Made by a program: the position numbers and the translations under genes. From positions 558,001 to 622,000 of the forward strand of contig NZ_WKJL01000001.1 in assembly GCF_009674565.1 (NCBI RefSeq): 64,000 bases of DNA, written 5' to 3'. Positions within the stretch are counted from its first letter, which is position 1; each line of letters starts with the position of its first letter. The notes under the pieces were generated by a model. That model was not told where the DNA came from. It did not search any database and worked only from the letters and a program-made list of their open reading frames with translations. The stretch comes from Duganella aquatilis (GTDB lineage: Bacteria > Pseudomonadota > Gammaproteobacteria > Burkholderiales > Burkholderiaceae_D). Below are positions 1-9,003 of this stretch, in pieces.

Positions 1-2
1 GG

Positions 3-1337
3 GCTGCGGTCGAACAGGCCGGATGGTATGCGCAAACCCACTTCGAGCTGGCGCGCCAGCTGTCGATGGCAAACCAGGCAGACGGTGCGCTGGCCAGCCT
101 GGATCGCGCATTCAACTGCCATCCGCCTATTATCGAAGGTGTCTACAACGATCCCGCCTTCGAAAAGAATCGCGAGGCGGTGGATGGCCTGATCCGCGAC
201 ATGCATCAGCGTGTCGGTTCCGTCATCACCGGGGTAACGGCATCGGAAACGGCCATGGCCAAGCGCCTGGGACTCGCCCCGCGCAATACCCGCGACCTGT
301 CCGCCGACGCCCGCCTGTGGCGCCGCGTGTATGCCTGTCGCGATGCGGTACGGCGCCAGATGCGCGAACTGCAAAACCTGGCAGCCAGCTATGTATCCAG
401 CGTGGCGCTGAATGCGCCAAACGACGCCGCGTCGCCAGTCTATGTGCTTGAGGCGGCGGCGCTAAGCCTGCACATGCAGGACGCATTGGAAATCAGCTTC
501 CTGGTATCCGCCGGCGCCAGCGTGGAAGCAGGCAAGCCAGTGTTTCGCTACCGTAGCGCCAATTCGCGCACCAGCCATACATGGCATGCGCCGGTCGGCA
601 TGAAGCTGGTGTGGACGGCGCGCACCACATCCCTGCACGCCAGCGACCGGGTGCTGACCTGGAGTCCACTGCCCGAGTACACCAGCGCCGCCGAATACCG
701 TAATCTGCAGGCCAGCGCTCAACGGGCATTGGCACAAGCACAGCACCGGAATGCACATCTGGGAATCCAAAAAACTACGGTCGGCCGCAAGTTGATGGCT
801 GGCTTGGCGGCCATCTGTGCGGGCGCCGCCTCTGCCTATCTGCTGCGCGCGCAGACGGCGCCGGCCATGTTGCTGGGCATGGCGACGCTATACACGGCCT
901 ACCTGTGCAATCAATTGCGGCATCAGCATGTGGCGCTGCGTGGCGCGCTCAGCGAATGCGTGCGGCACATCGCCAATGAGGAACGACAGATCGGCGAAGC
1001 CCAGCGCAATCTGGACGCGCTGCGGCGAATCGAAAACGATCGGCTCGAACTGCTGCGCGAGATGGTGGCCATGTTCGAGCGGCAGTCGCTGTCGCTGGTC
1101 TCGGTCAGCATGCCGTTCCAGGGACTGCGCTCGGCGCGAACCGGCGATTGGGTGATCGTCGCGCTGTCGTCCGCCAAAAACTACGCGAAGGAGCTCGGTC
1201 TTGCACTGGAAGTACGGGAAGACGCGAATCTGCATGCGCAATCGGGCAAGCTGTCGCTGCACCGCGTGGCACATCGCAGCAACAGTGAGATTATCCTGGA
1301 GCGAACCTCCGCCTACCTGCCGCCACGTCAGGCATAG
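3..1337 (+). CDS. 5'-truncated membrane protein with TPR-like segment
   Basis: The reading frame is open to the left window edge, so the true start lies outside; the first in-window ATG (66) is probably internal. The visible N-terminal part (HFELARQLSMANQADGAL, then LDRAFNCHP) resembles a TPR helix pair. Two hydrophobic stretches around visible residues 262-305 look like a membrane hairpin and are followed by a charged, coiled-coil-like segment. The C-terminal ~80 residues are soluble. I do not recognise the family. The 3' end overlaps the convergent IlvM-like gene by 47 bp. Confidence 0.65.
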   Translation, partial: AAVEQAGWYAQTHFELARQLSMANQADGALASLDRAFNCHPPIIEGVYNDPAFEKNREAVDGLIRDMHQRVGSVITGVTASETAMAKRLGLAPRNTRDLSADARLWRRVYACRDAVRRQMRELQNLAASYVSSVALNAPNDAASPVYVLEAAALSLHMQDALEISFLVSAGASVEAGKPVFRYRSANSRTSHTWHAPVGMKLVWTARTTSLHASDRVLTWSPLPEYTSAAEYRNLQASAQRALAQAQHRNAHLGIQKTTVGRKLMAGLAAICAGAASAYLLRAQTAPAMLLGMATLYTAYLCNQLRHQHVALRGALSECVRHIANEERQIGEAQRNLDALRRIENDRLELLREMVAMFERQSLSLVSVSMPFQGLRSARTGDWVIVALSSAKNYAKELGLALEVREDANLHAQSGKLSLHRVAHRSNSEIILERTSAYLPPRQA

Positions 1338-1611
1338 CTCCGGCGTCGGTGCGGGAAACAACCAGCACCGGCATTTCGCGTATGGGCAGAATGCCGATGA
1401 GGTTGTGCAGCCGCATGCGGCATAAGGTCAGAATATCCTCCTCCTGCGCCGCTAGATGCATGCGCACCTCCATGCCGCCCGGCGTGGCGGTGGTGCGCAG
1501 CCCGCGCAGTTCAATATCCAGCCGCCGCACCACCTGTAACGCCGCTTCCAACGTGGCGATGGGCGCATCGGGTTCGATGCAGAAGCGGTAGCTTTTTTGT
1601 GTCGTGTCCAT
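1291..1611 (-). CDS. IlvM-like ACT-domain protein (acetolactate synthase small-subunit type)
   Basis: A 106-residue protein. Residues ~8-80 have the pattern of the short ACT regulatory subunit of acetolactate synthase II (FCIEPDAPIATLEAALQVVR, then a beta strand with GMEVRMHLA, then LCRMRLHNLIGI). That family binds branched-chain amino acids or stabilises a catalytic subunit. No catalytic subunit is nearby, so it may be an orphan regulator. I chose the ATG at 1611 because the ACT domain starts just after it; an upstream in-frame ATG at 1671 would add 20 non-conserved residues. It is divergent from the Lrp gene, which fits an amino-acid-responsive pair. Confidence 0.65.
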   Translation of the reverse strand: MDTTQKSYRFCIEPDAPIATLEAALQVVRRLDIELRGLRTTATPGGMEVRMHLAAQEEDILTLCRMRLHNLIGILPIREMPVLVVSRTDAGAMPDVAAGRRRFAPG

Positions 1612-1737
1612 GCTCACAGAATAGCCAGAAACGCGAAAAATAGGCTTCCTTAATTTATGTGAAATTCCCATATTTATAGCAGACTATCCTGCGCAAGCTA
1701 AAATACGTGGAATATTCATCTTTATAGGTAGCATTCC

Positions 1738-2196
1738 ATGGAAATCGACGACATCGACCGCCGCATCCTGCGCGAATTGCGCCTGGATGGCCGCCTGAGT
1801 AACACCAAGCTGGCCGAAAAAGTCGGCCTCTCCACCACGCCGTGCTGGAACCGCGTGCGCGCGCTGGAAGAAGGCGGCATGATCGAAGGCTACGCCGCGC
1901 TGCTCAGCCAGACCGCGCTGGGATATCCCGACACCGTCATCATCGAAGTCACGCTGGACCGCCACGACGACGACATCTTCGAGAAATTCGGTCAGGCCCT
2001 GGCCAAGCTGCCGGAGGTGATGGAAGCCCACCTGCTGACCGGCGACTACGACTACCTGATCAAGGTCGCCGTGGCCGGCACCGCGGGCTACGAGGAATTC
2101 CTGCGCAAGAAGCTGTACAAACTCCCCGGCCTGAAACACAGCCGCTCGACCTTCGTGCTGCGCTGCCTGAAACGCGCCCACTCGGTCGAACCGTGA
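1738..2196 (+). CDS. Lrp/AsnC-family transcriptional regulator
   Basis: 152 residues, the usual Lrp length. The N-terminus is a winged helix-turn-helix (IDRRILRELRLDGRLSNTKL, then AEKVGLSTTPCWNRVRALEE), and residues ~65-145 form the RAM/ACT-like ligand-binding domain (GDYDYLIKVAVAGTAGYEEF). Such proteins bind DNA as dimers or octamers and respond to amino acids. The gene diverges from the IlvM-like gene across 126 bp, which probably holds both promoters and an autoregulatory site. The effector cannot be told from sequence. Confidence 0.92.
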   Translation: MEIDDIDRRILRELRLDGRLSNTKLAEKVGLSTTPCWNRVRALEEGGMIEGYAALLSQTALGYPDTVIIEVTLDRHDDDIFEKFGQALAKLPEVMEAHLLTGDYDYLIKVAVAGTAGYEEFLRKKLYKLPGLKHSRSTFVLRCLKRAHSVEP

Positions 2197-2269
2197 CATG
2201 GTGCGCTTGCGTACAGAGCGCCGCGCGGAAACAGTTCATGCTTAAACTTCATCCAATCAGGAGAAGACA

Positions 2270-3070
2270 ATGAACAAGACCATGAAGATCGCCGTGGCTG
2301 CCGCCGCAATGGGCCTGGCCTCGCAAGCGTTTGCGCAAATCACTTTCTATGAGGGCGAAGGCTGGCGCGGCCGCGCCTACAGCGCCAATAATACGGTGCG
2401 CGACCTGTCGCGCAATGGCTTCAACGATCGCGCCTCGTCGGTGGTGGTCGATCGCGGCCAGTGGGAAGTCTGCTCGGACGCCAACTTCCGTGGTCAATGC
2501 ATGGTGCTGCGCAAAGGCAGCTACGAGTCGCTGCGCGGCATGGGGATGAATGACCGCATCTCGTCGGTACGCCCGGTCAAACCGCGCGACCGCTATGAAA
2601 ACGAAGCGCCACCGCCCATCGCCCAGCCAAGCTACGAATGGCGCCGCCGTCCGAGTGAGCGCATTGTCGACGTGCCGGTCAGCGAAGTGCACGCGGTGGT
2701 CGGCTCGCCCGAGCAGCGCTGCTGGGTCGAACGCCAGCAGGTCAGCGAACCGCCGCGTGCTAACGCCGGTGGTGTGATCGCCGGCGCTTTGATCGGCGGC
2801 ATCCTGGGTCACCAGGTTGGCGGCGGCACCGGCCGCCAGGTCGCCACCGCCGGCGGCGCCATTGCCGGCGCGGCCATCGGCAACAACGTCGCCAATCAGA
2901 ACAACGTCTCGACGCGCGACGTGCGCCGCTGCGAAAACGTCAGCAACCAGAAACCGGAATATTGGGACGTGAGCTATAACTACCGCGGCGTCCAGCACCG
3001 CTTGCAGATGAGCGCTCCTCCGGGCAACACCATCGCCGTCAACAGCCAGACCGGCGAACCGCGCATGTAG
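2270..3070 (+). CDS. Beta/gamma-crystallin and glycine-zipper envelope protein
   Basis: 266 residues with a Sec signal peptide (cleavage after ...SQAFA, residue ~23). Residues ~24-103 form a beta/gamma-crystallin fold with two Greek-key-like halves (ITFYEGEGWRGRAYS and WEVCSDANFRGQCMVL). Residues ~165-215 are a glycine-zipper 2TM segment (GGVIAGALIGGILGHQVGGG) as in the Rickettsia 17-kDa family of outer-membrane-associated proteins. There is no lipobox cysteine. The start has a good ribosome site (AGGAGAAGACA before ATG). Crystallin folds often bind calcium; the role here is unknown, probably in the envelope. Confidence 0.85.
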   Translation: MNKTMKIAVAAAAMGLASQAFAQITFYEGEGWRGRAYSANNTVRDLSRNGFNDRASSVVVDRGQWEVCSDANFRGQCMVLRKGSYESLRGMGMNDRISSVRPVKPRDRYENEAPPPIAQPSYEWRRRPSERIVDVPVSEVHAVVGSPEQRCWVERQQVSEPPRANAGGVIAGALIGGILGHQVGGGTGRQVATAGGAIAGAAIGNNVANQNNVSTRDVRRCENVSNQKPEYWDVSYNYRGVQHRLQMSAPPGNTIAVNSQTGEPRM

Positions 3071-3124
3071 TTCGGCTAGCGGCGAATCCGGCTTGCGGCG
3101 GCTGTCCGCCTCATGTAGAATGAA

Positions 3125-3145
3125 TGAGAATAATTCCTATTCTCA
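3125..3145. promoter_or_regulatory. Fur box upstream of the ECF sigma gene
   Basis: A near-perfect 21-bp dyad with arms TGAGAATA and TATTCTCA around ATTCC, matching the Fur operator pattern of AT-rich inverted hexamers. It ends 3 bp before the sigma factor ATG. This implies iron-dependent repression of the sigma/anti-sigma pair and, through it, of the receptor. Confidence 0.85.
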
Positions 3146-3148
3146 CAA

Positions 3149-3658
3149 ATGACAGCCGCCGTTCCTCATTCCCACTTCACAGCCTTGTACAGCAGCCACC
3201 ACTCCTGGCTGCACCGCTGGCTGTGCGTCAAGCTGGGCAACGCCAATGATGCGGACGACCTGGCTCAAGACACCTTTACCCGCATTCTGGGCCGCGCCGA
3301 CCTGGCCGCGCTGAACGAGCCACGCGCCTTCTTGACCACGGTCGCCAAGGGCATCCTGGTCAACTGGTATCAGCGCCAGGCGCTGGAACGCGCCTATCTG
3401 GAAGCACTGGCCATCCTGCCCGAACCGACGGCCATCTCGCCGGAACAGCGTTTGCTGATCCTCGAAACGCTGCACGAAATCGACGCCATGCTGGATGCGC
3501 TGCCGCCCAAGGTCAAGCAAACCTTCCTGATGGCGCAGCTGGACGGCATGGGCTATGCCGACATCGCCGCGCAACTGGGCATGTCCCTCGTCACCATCAA
3601 GCGCTATATGAAGCAAGCCTTCCTGCAATGCCTGCTGGCGATGGAGGACGCGGCTTGA
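3149..3658 (+). CDS. FecI-type ECF RNA polymerase sigma factor
   Basis: 169 residues. Region 2 is visible as LYSSHHSWLHRWLCVKLGNA, then DDLAQDTFTRIL, and region 4 as LDALPPKVKQTFLMAQLDGM followed by the helix-turn-helix ending in MSLVTIKRYMKQA. This is the FecI branch, which activates a cognate TonB-dependent receptor gene upon siderophore signalling through FecR. The start fits other FecI N-termini. There is no Shine-Dalgarno between the Fur box and ATG, so the mRNA may be nearly leaderless. It forms an operon with the following anti-sigma gene. Confidence 0.93.
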   Translation: MTAAVPHSHFTALYSSHHSWLHRWLCVKLGNANDADDLAQDTFTRILGRADLAALNEPRAFLTTVAKGILVNWYQRQALERAYLEALAILPEPTAISPEQRLLILETLHEIDAMLDALPPKVKQTFLMAQLDGMGYADIAAQLGMSLVTIKRYMKQAFLQCLLAMEDAA

Positions 3659-4608
3659 ACGCGCGCGTGTCGGCCGCCGCGCTGGAACAGGCAGCTGAAT
3701 GGCTGGTGCGCCTCCAGGACGGCGCCACCAGCGAAGACCGCGACGCCTGCGAACAATGGCGCGCCAGCGATCCGCAGCACGCGCTGGCCTGGGAACGCGC
3801 TGAATGCCTGCTGAATAAATTCGGTACGCTGCCGCCGGAACTGGCGATGCCGGTGCTGAACCGCGCGCCGGGCGCCTCGCGCCGGGCGGCGATTACACGC
3901 ATCGTCGCGCTGATGCTGGCCGCGCCGGTGACCTGGGGAGGCTGGCGTTACGCGCAGTCGCAGCCCTGGACGGCCGATATCCACACCGCCGTCGGCGAGC
4001 GCCGCACAGTGACGCTGGCCGACGGCGCCAGTGTGACGCTCAACACGGCCAGCGCCATCGACGTCCGCTACACTGCCGCCGAACGCCTGATCGCCCTGCG
4101 CAACGGCGAAATCCTGGTCCGCAGCAGCCACCAGCGGGACGCGCGCCCGCTGCGGGTCAACACGCCGGAAGGCACGATGCAGCCGCTGGGCACCCTGTTC
4201 AACGTGCGCCGCCACGAATGCAGCACCAGCCTCGCCGTGCTGGAAGGCGCGGTGCGCATCACACCGGCCTGCGCCGCCGACGAAGCGCTGGTGATCGACG
4301 CCGGCAGCCAGACCCGCTTCAACAAACGCCATATCGCGCCGATCCAGGCCACCGACCCGGCCATGACTGCCTGGACCAGCGGCATGCTGCTGGCCGACCA
4401 GATGCGCCTTGACGAACTGGTAGCCGAACTGACGCGCTATCGCCATGGCCTGGTGCGCGTGGAGCCGGCGGTGGCGGCGCTGCGCGTCTCCGGCGCCTTC
4501 CCCATCGGCGACAGCGAGCGCACGCTGGACATGCTGGTGTCCACCTATCCGATCGACGCCGTCCAGCGCCTGCAAGGCTACTGGATTACGCTGATCGCGC
4601 GGGCCTGA
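3655..4608 (+). CDS. FecR-type anti-sigma / sigma regulator
   Basis: About 317 residues. The N-terminal cytoplasmic DUF4880 segment (AAEWLVRLQDG) binds the sigma factor. A transmembrane helix lies at about 83-100 (ITRIVALMLAAPVTWGGW). The periplasmic FecR domain follows (VGERRTVTLADGASVTLNTA) and the C-terminal part contacts the receptor STN domain. I place the start at TTG 3655 because GGAGG sits 7 bases upstream and the codon overlaps the sigma stop. An in-frame ATG at 3628 would add nine residues without a comparable site. Together with its neighbours this is a complete cell-surface signalling unit. Confidence 0.88.
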   Translation: MNARVSAAALEQAAEWLVRLQDGATSEDRDACEQWRASDPQHALAWERAECLLNKFGTLPPELAMPVLNRAPGASRRAAITRIVALMLAAPVTWGGWRYAQSQPWTADIHTAVGERRTVTLADGASVTLNTASAIDVRYTAAERLIALRNGEILVRSSHQRDARPLRVNTPEGTMQPLGTLFNVRRHECSTSLAVLEGAVRITPACAADEALVIDAGSQTRFNKRHIAPIQATDPAMTAWTSGMLLADQMRLDELVAELTRYRHGLVRVEPAVAALRVSGAFPIGDSERTLDMLVSTYPIDAVQRLQGYWITLIARA

Positions 4609-4698
4609 AAAATATTTTGCATCGGGCTGATACTTTTTTCCGGGTCGGCTGGCATAGAGACAGAAACCTCTATCCGCCATCGAAAGGAAGTCACCGCA

Positions 4699-7152
4699 AT
4701 GCCAGCCCACCGTTTTAGCCCTTCCGAACGCCGTCTCACGCGCGCCATCCGCATCGCCCTGTTCAGCATAACGCTGGCCGCAGGCCACGCCGCCATCGCT
4801 GCCGATGCGCCGGCTACAGCGCAGCAGACCTATCAGCTGCCGGCCGGCCCGCTGGCCCGCACGCTGTCCGGCGTCGCGGTCGGCGCCGGCATTGCGCTGT
4901 CGTTCGATCCGGCGTTGACCACTGGCCTGAACAGCCCTGCCCTGCAAGGCAGCTACACGCCGCGCGCCGCGCTGGAACGCCTGCTGGCCGGCAGCGGTCT
5001 GGCGCTGGTCGCCCGCACCGACGGCACGCTGACGCTACAAAAACAGGCGGCGCCCGCACCGGATAGCGCGGCAGCCACCGCCAGCGGCGCGACTGCCGCC
5101 ACGCTGGCGCAGGTCGAAGTGCACGGTGTGACCGATGGCGCACCGGGCCAGGCGCGCAGCACCGGCGCCACGGGCCTGGAACTGTCGATCCGCGAAACGC
5201 CGCAGGCCATCAGCGTCATGAGCTCGCAGCGCATCGCCGACCAGAACCTGGAAACCCTGCAGGACGTCGTCGGCCAGACCACCGGCATCACGCTGGAACA
5301 CGCCTCCTCCAGTCGCGAAAACGACCAGCTGTTCTCGCGCGGCTTCGCCATCGACACCTATATGTTCGACGGCATCCCGACCACCAAGCTGGTGGAACCG
5401 GCCGGCTTCGACGCCGCCATCTATGAACGCATCGAAGTCGTGCGCGGCGCCGCAGGCCTGATGGGCGGTAACGGCAGCCCGGCCGCCGCCATCAATCTGG
5501 TGCGCAAGCGCCCTACGCGCGAACTGCAGGCGGAAGCCGAAATCCAGGGCGGCAGCTGGGACAAGTACCGCGTCCAGGCCGACATCTCGGCGCCGCTGAG
5601 CGACGACAAGCATGTGCGCGGCCGCGTGGTAGTGGCGCAGCAGAACGCCGATTCCTTCGTTGACCGCTACCATCAGGACAAGGAACTGTTCTACAGCATC
5701 GTTGAAGCGGATCTCGATCCGTCCACGCTGCTCAGCGCGGGCTTCAGCTACCAGAATGAAAAGCTTGATAGTGCCAGCCGTGGCTTCGCCGCCTTCTACA
5801 GCGACGGCGCCAAGACCGATTTTCCGCGCTCGGTCAACAGCGCCTCCAGCTCCAGCTACTACCTCCGCAAGCAAGGCCTGGCCTTCGCCACGCTGGAACA
5901 TTACTTCGCCAACGACTGGACGGCGAAGATCGCGCTGAACTACGCCGCCAACAAATACGACGCGGTGCAAGGCTACGCGGGACGCGGCTCGCTCGACAGG
6001 CAGACCGGCGCCGGCCTGTCCCTGTGGCAGACCAAATGGAACAGCAAGCCCGAACAGTACAGCATCGACGCGGCCGTCAACGGCCCGTTCGAAGCTTTCG
6101 GCCGCAAACATGAAGTGGTGGTTGGCCTGAGCGCGTCGGACATGAAGAACACCGGCCCAAGCTATCCGGCCTGGATTCTGCCCGGCTACGACGCCACCGT
6201 GCCGAACTTCTTCACCTGGAACGGCAACTCGCCGACGCCGAACTACGTCGGCACCATCAGCGGCAGCTACACCGAAAAGGAAAAGACGCTGGCCGGCTAT
6301 GCGTCGATCCGCCTGCGCCCGACGGACGACCTGTCGGTGATCCTCGGCGCGCGCGTCTCCAACTGGAAGCGCGATACCGAGAGCCTGACTTGGGGTTCGC
6401 CGGCCGTGACCGACGAATTTGAAAAGAACGGCAAGATTACGCCATACGCCGGCGTGGTCTACACGCTGAATCCCCAGTGGTCGGCGTACGCCAGCTACAC
6501 CGGCATCTTCTCGCCGCAGACCTACCGCGACCGCAACAACCGCGTCATCAATCCACTGGAAGGCAACAACGCGGAAGTCGGCATCAAGGGCGACCTGATT
6601 GACGGTCTGCTGAGCGCCAGTCTTTCGGTATTTCACATGCGCCAGGATAACCTGGCCGAAATGGATGCCGACCAGCTGGTGCTGCCCGATGGCTCCAACG
6701 CCTACCACACCGTCAAGGGCGCCACGGCCAAGGGATTCGAACTGGAAGTATCGGGCCAGCTTCAGCGCGGCTGGCAGCTGACGGCCGGTTACGCCCATTC
6801 GCGCATCGCCGATGCGCAGGGCAATCGCCTGCAAACCAGCCAGCCGCTGAACAACTTCAAGCTGTGGACCACCTACGACCTGGCCAACGTCGGCAACGGC
6901 CTGACCGTCGGCGGTGGCGTCAACTGGCAGGCGGACATCTATCAGGACGGCGCGGGCCCGAACGGCGAACGCTTCACACAAAACAGCTATGCGCTGATGG
7001 CGCTGATGGCGCGCTATCGCATCAGCAAACAGCTTTCGGCCACGGTCAACATCAACAACGTACTGGATAAGACCTATTACTCGTCCGGCTGGGGCAACTA
7101 CTACGGCGATCCGCGCAATGTCACGGTGTCGCTGAACTACCGCTTCCGCTGA
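4699..7152 (+). CDS. TonB-dependent siderophore receptor with STN signalling domain
   Basis: 817 residues, the FpvA/FecA/FhuE type. Signal peptide to about residue 35 (...AAIAADAPA). Secretin/TonB N-terminal (STN) domain ~45-115 (LPAGPLARTLSGVAVGAGIA). TonB-box region and plug ~150-270 (RETPQAISVMSSQRIADQ), then a 22-stranded barrel to the C-terminus. The STN domain signals siderophore binding to FecR, matching the upstream sigma/anti-sigma genes. A ribosome site AAAGGAAG precedes the ATG. The 90-bp gap upstream (4609-4698) probably contains the FecI-type promoter, but I cannot define it. The siderophore is not predictable; the short plug motifs fit hydroxamate or mixed types. Confidence 0.95.
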   Translation: MPAHRFSPSERRLTRAIRIALFSITLAAGHAAIAADAPATAQQTYQLPAGPLARTLSGVAVGAGIALSFDPALTTGLNSPALQGSYTPRAALERLLAGSGLALVARTDGTLTLQKQAAPAPDSAAATASGATAATLAQVEVHGVTDGAPGQARSTGATGLELSIRETPQAISVMSSQRIADQNLETLQDVVGQTTGITLEHASSSRENDQLFSRGFAIDTYMFDGIPTTKLVEPAGFDAAIYERIEVVRGAAGLMGGNGSPAAAINLVRKRPTRELQAEAEIQGGSWDKYRVQADISAPLSDDKHVRGRVVVAQQNADSFVDRYHQDKELFYSIVEADLDPSTLLSAGFSYQNEKLDSASRGFAAFYSDGAKTDFPRSVNSASSSSYYLRKQGLAFATLEHYFANDWTAKIALNYAANKYDAVQGYAGRGSLDRQTGAGLSLWQTKWNSKPEQYSIDAAVNGPFEAFGRKHEVVVGLSASDMKNTGPSYPAWILPGYDATVPNFFTWNGNSPTPNYVGTISGSYTEKEKTLAGYASIRLRPTDDLSVILGARVSNWKRDTESLTWGSPAVTDEFEKNGKITPYAGVVYTLNPQWSAYASYTGIFSPQTYRDRNNRVINPLEGNNAEVGIKGDLIDGLLSASLSVFHMRQDNLAEMDADQLVLPDGSNAYHTVKGATAKGFELEVSGQLQRGWQLTAGYAHSRIADAQGNRLQTSQPLNNFKLWTTYDLANVGNGLTVGGGVNWQADIYQDGAGPNGERFTQNSYALMALMARYRISKQLSATVNINNVLDKTYYSSGWGNYYGDPRNVTVSLNYRFR

Positions 7153-7165
7153 TCCGGGGATCGCC

Positions 7166-7414
7166 ATGAACCGCATCGCCGCCGCCATCATTGGCGGTTA
7201 CCTGTTTGCCTCCAGCGCCGGCGCACTGCTGTCGGCGCTGTATGGTCCGGGCAGCGACGCCATGCTGGGCGGCGCGCTGCTTGGGTTGGCGCTGTATGCG
7301 CCGGCCATCATCTGGGCGTTTGCCACGCACAGCGCGCGCCGTGCCTGGGCCGGATTGCTGGGCGCGAGCTTCAGCTTTGCCGTGCTGGCCGTCGTGGCGG
7401 GAGCGTCGTCATGA
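7166..7414 (+). CDS. DUF3649 small inner-membrane protein, iron-uptake associated
   Basis: 82 residues, almost entirely hydrophobic, with three likely membrane helices (AAAIIGGYLFASSAGALLSA, then GGALLGLALYAPAIIWAFA, then GLLGASFSFAVLAVVAGA). Small DUF3649 proteins typically sit between a TonB-dependent siderophore receptor and a PepSY membrane protein. Here the gene lies 13 bp after the receptor and shares an ATGA overlap with the PepSY gene. A role with PepSY in siderophore iron release or reduction is inferred from context. Confidence 0.8.
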   Translation: MNRIAAAIIGGYLFASSAGALLSALYGPGSDAMLGGALLGLALYAPAIIWAFATHSARRAWAGLLGASFSFAVLAVVAGASS

Positions 7415-9003
7415 CCGGCGGCCTGCGCCAGCGCATGGCGTGGCTGCACACCTGGACCGGATTGTGGGTGTGCTGGCTGGCTTTCGCCATTTTCCTGACC
7501 GGCACCCTGAGCGTGTTCGTCGATCCGATTTCCGACTGGATGCGGCCGGAGCAGGTGCATGAGCACGTGGAACCACCGTTTTCCGGCCCGCTGGATCATG
7601 CGCAGCAGCTCAGGCACGGCCTGGATTATCTTGCGCAGCATGCCGCCAACAGCAAGATGTGGGAACTGTGGCCACGTGCCGGCGAAGACGAGTTCCAGGT
7701 GTTCTGGCTGAATGAGCATGGCTACTATCAGGACGCCCATCTCTCTTCCGCCACCGGCGCGGCGCTGCCGGAACAAGTCGGCGCCGTGCGCGACACGCTG
7801 GGCGGCATGCACTTCGTCGAGTTCCACCATGCGCTGCATGCCGGGACCACCGGCCTGTGGATCGTTGGCGCGGCATCGGCGGCGATGCTGGTGGCGCTGA
7901 TTTCCGGCGTTATCACGCACAAGCGCATCTTCAAGGACTTCTTCACCTTCCGTCCCGCCAAGGGCCAGCGTTCATGGCTGGATGCGCACAACCTGGCCGG
8001 CGTGCTGACCTTGCCCTTCCTGTTCACGATTGTCTACAGCGGGCTGGCGATCAGCTGGAGCACGTATATGCCAGCCATTCCATGGGCCCAGCAACTGCGC
8101 ACCGGCGAAGCCGCAAACGTGCGCGAGTACGGGCCGGAAAGCAGGCCGTCCGGCCGGCACGGCGAGCTGACGCCGCTGGACCCGCTGGTCCACATTGCGG
8201 AAGCCACCTTCCACAGCCCGGCCTACGCGGTAGTGGTCAACCATCCCGGCGACGCGGCGATGACGGTGCAGGTCTACAGCACCACCTCGCCGGACACGCA
8301 GGAAGGCAAGCTGCTGAGCAAGCGCGGCGTGATGAAGTTTGATGGCGTCAGCGGCGCACTGCTGGAAACCGAAATGCCCCACCGCGCGCCGCCCAATGGC
8401 GCCCGCGCCACCATGGCGACGCTGGACGAGCTGCATCGCCTGCATTTCGCCGGTTCGGTGATCCGCTGGATCTACTTCGTGGCCGGCATGTCAGGGACCG
8501 CGATGATGGCCACCGGCGCAGTGCTGTTCATGGTCAAGCGCCGCCAGAAGTCGCTAAACGAGTTTGGCGCCGCCACGCCGCGCGTGTATCGGGTGATCGA
8601 TGTGCTGAACGTGGCAACCGTCGCCGGCCTGTCGCTGGCGTGCGTCGGCTTCCTGTGGTCCAATCGGCTGCTGCCGCTGGAACTGGCCGGGCGCCATGAC
8701 CGCGAAGTGATGGCATTCTTCGGCGTGTGGCTGGCGGCGTTGCTGCATGCCGCCTTGCGTCCGACAGCGCAGGCATGGCGCGAACAGTTGTGGGCCGGTG
8801 CGGCGCTTTGCGTCCTGCTGCCGCTGCTGAACGTGCTCACGACCGGCCAGCATCTGCTGAGCTATCTGGCGCAGCGCGACATTGAGCGCGCAGCCGTCGA
8901 ATTGACCGCCATCGCTTGCGGCGCCCTGCTCGCCACCGCCGCGCTGCGAGTGGGGCAACGCCGGCCGTCCACCGCAACCACCATGAGAAAGCCTGCGCTA
9001 TGA
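7411..9003 (+). CDS. PepSY-associated transmembrane protein (siderophore reductase-like)
   Basis: 530 residues. An N-terminal helix (WLHTWTGLWVCWLAFAIFLT) is followed by a periplasmic PepSY-like segment, membrane helices near 150-170, 192-212 and 350-372, and three or four helices in the last 130 residues. Histidines in the helices (LHTWTG, FHHALH, DAHNL, LHRLHF) could ligate haem, as in the FpvG/PiuB-like family proposed to reduce ferri-siderophores at the inner membrane. The gene is translationally coupled to the small genes on both sides. Confidence 0.88.
   Translation: MTGGLRQRMAWLHTWTGLWVCWLAFAIFLTGTLSVFVDPISDWMRPEQVHEHVEPPFSGPLDHAQQLRHGLDYLAQHAANSKMWELWPRAGEDEFQVFWLNEHGYYQDAHLSSATGAALPEQVGAVRDTLGGMHFVEFHHALHAGTTGLWIVGAASAAMLVALISGVITHKRIFKDFFTFRPAKGQRSWLDAHNLAGVLTLPFLFTIVYSGLAISWSTYMPAIPWAQQLRTGEAANVREYGPESRPSGRHGELTPLDPLVHIAEATFHSPAYAVVVNHPGDAAMTVQVYSTTSPDTQEGKLLSKRGVMKFDGVSGALLETEMPHRAPPNGARATMATLDELHRLHFAGSVIRWIYFVAGMSGTAMMATGAVLFMVKRRQKSLNEFGAATPRVYRVIDVLNVATVAGLSLACVGFLWSNRLLPLELAGRHDREVMAFFGVWLAALLHAALRPTAQAWREQLWAGAALCVLLPLLNVLTTGQHLLSYLAQRDIERAAVELTAIACGALLATAALRVGQRRPSTATTMRKPAL

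Noticed and set aside
5035..7191. 718-codon minus-strand frame opposite the TonB receptor
   Set aside because: Same shadow effect; no ribosome site and no protein-like composition.
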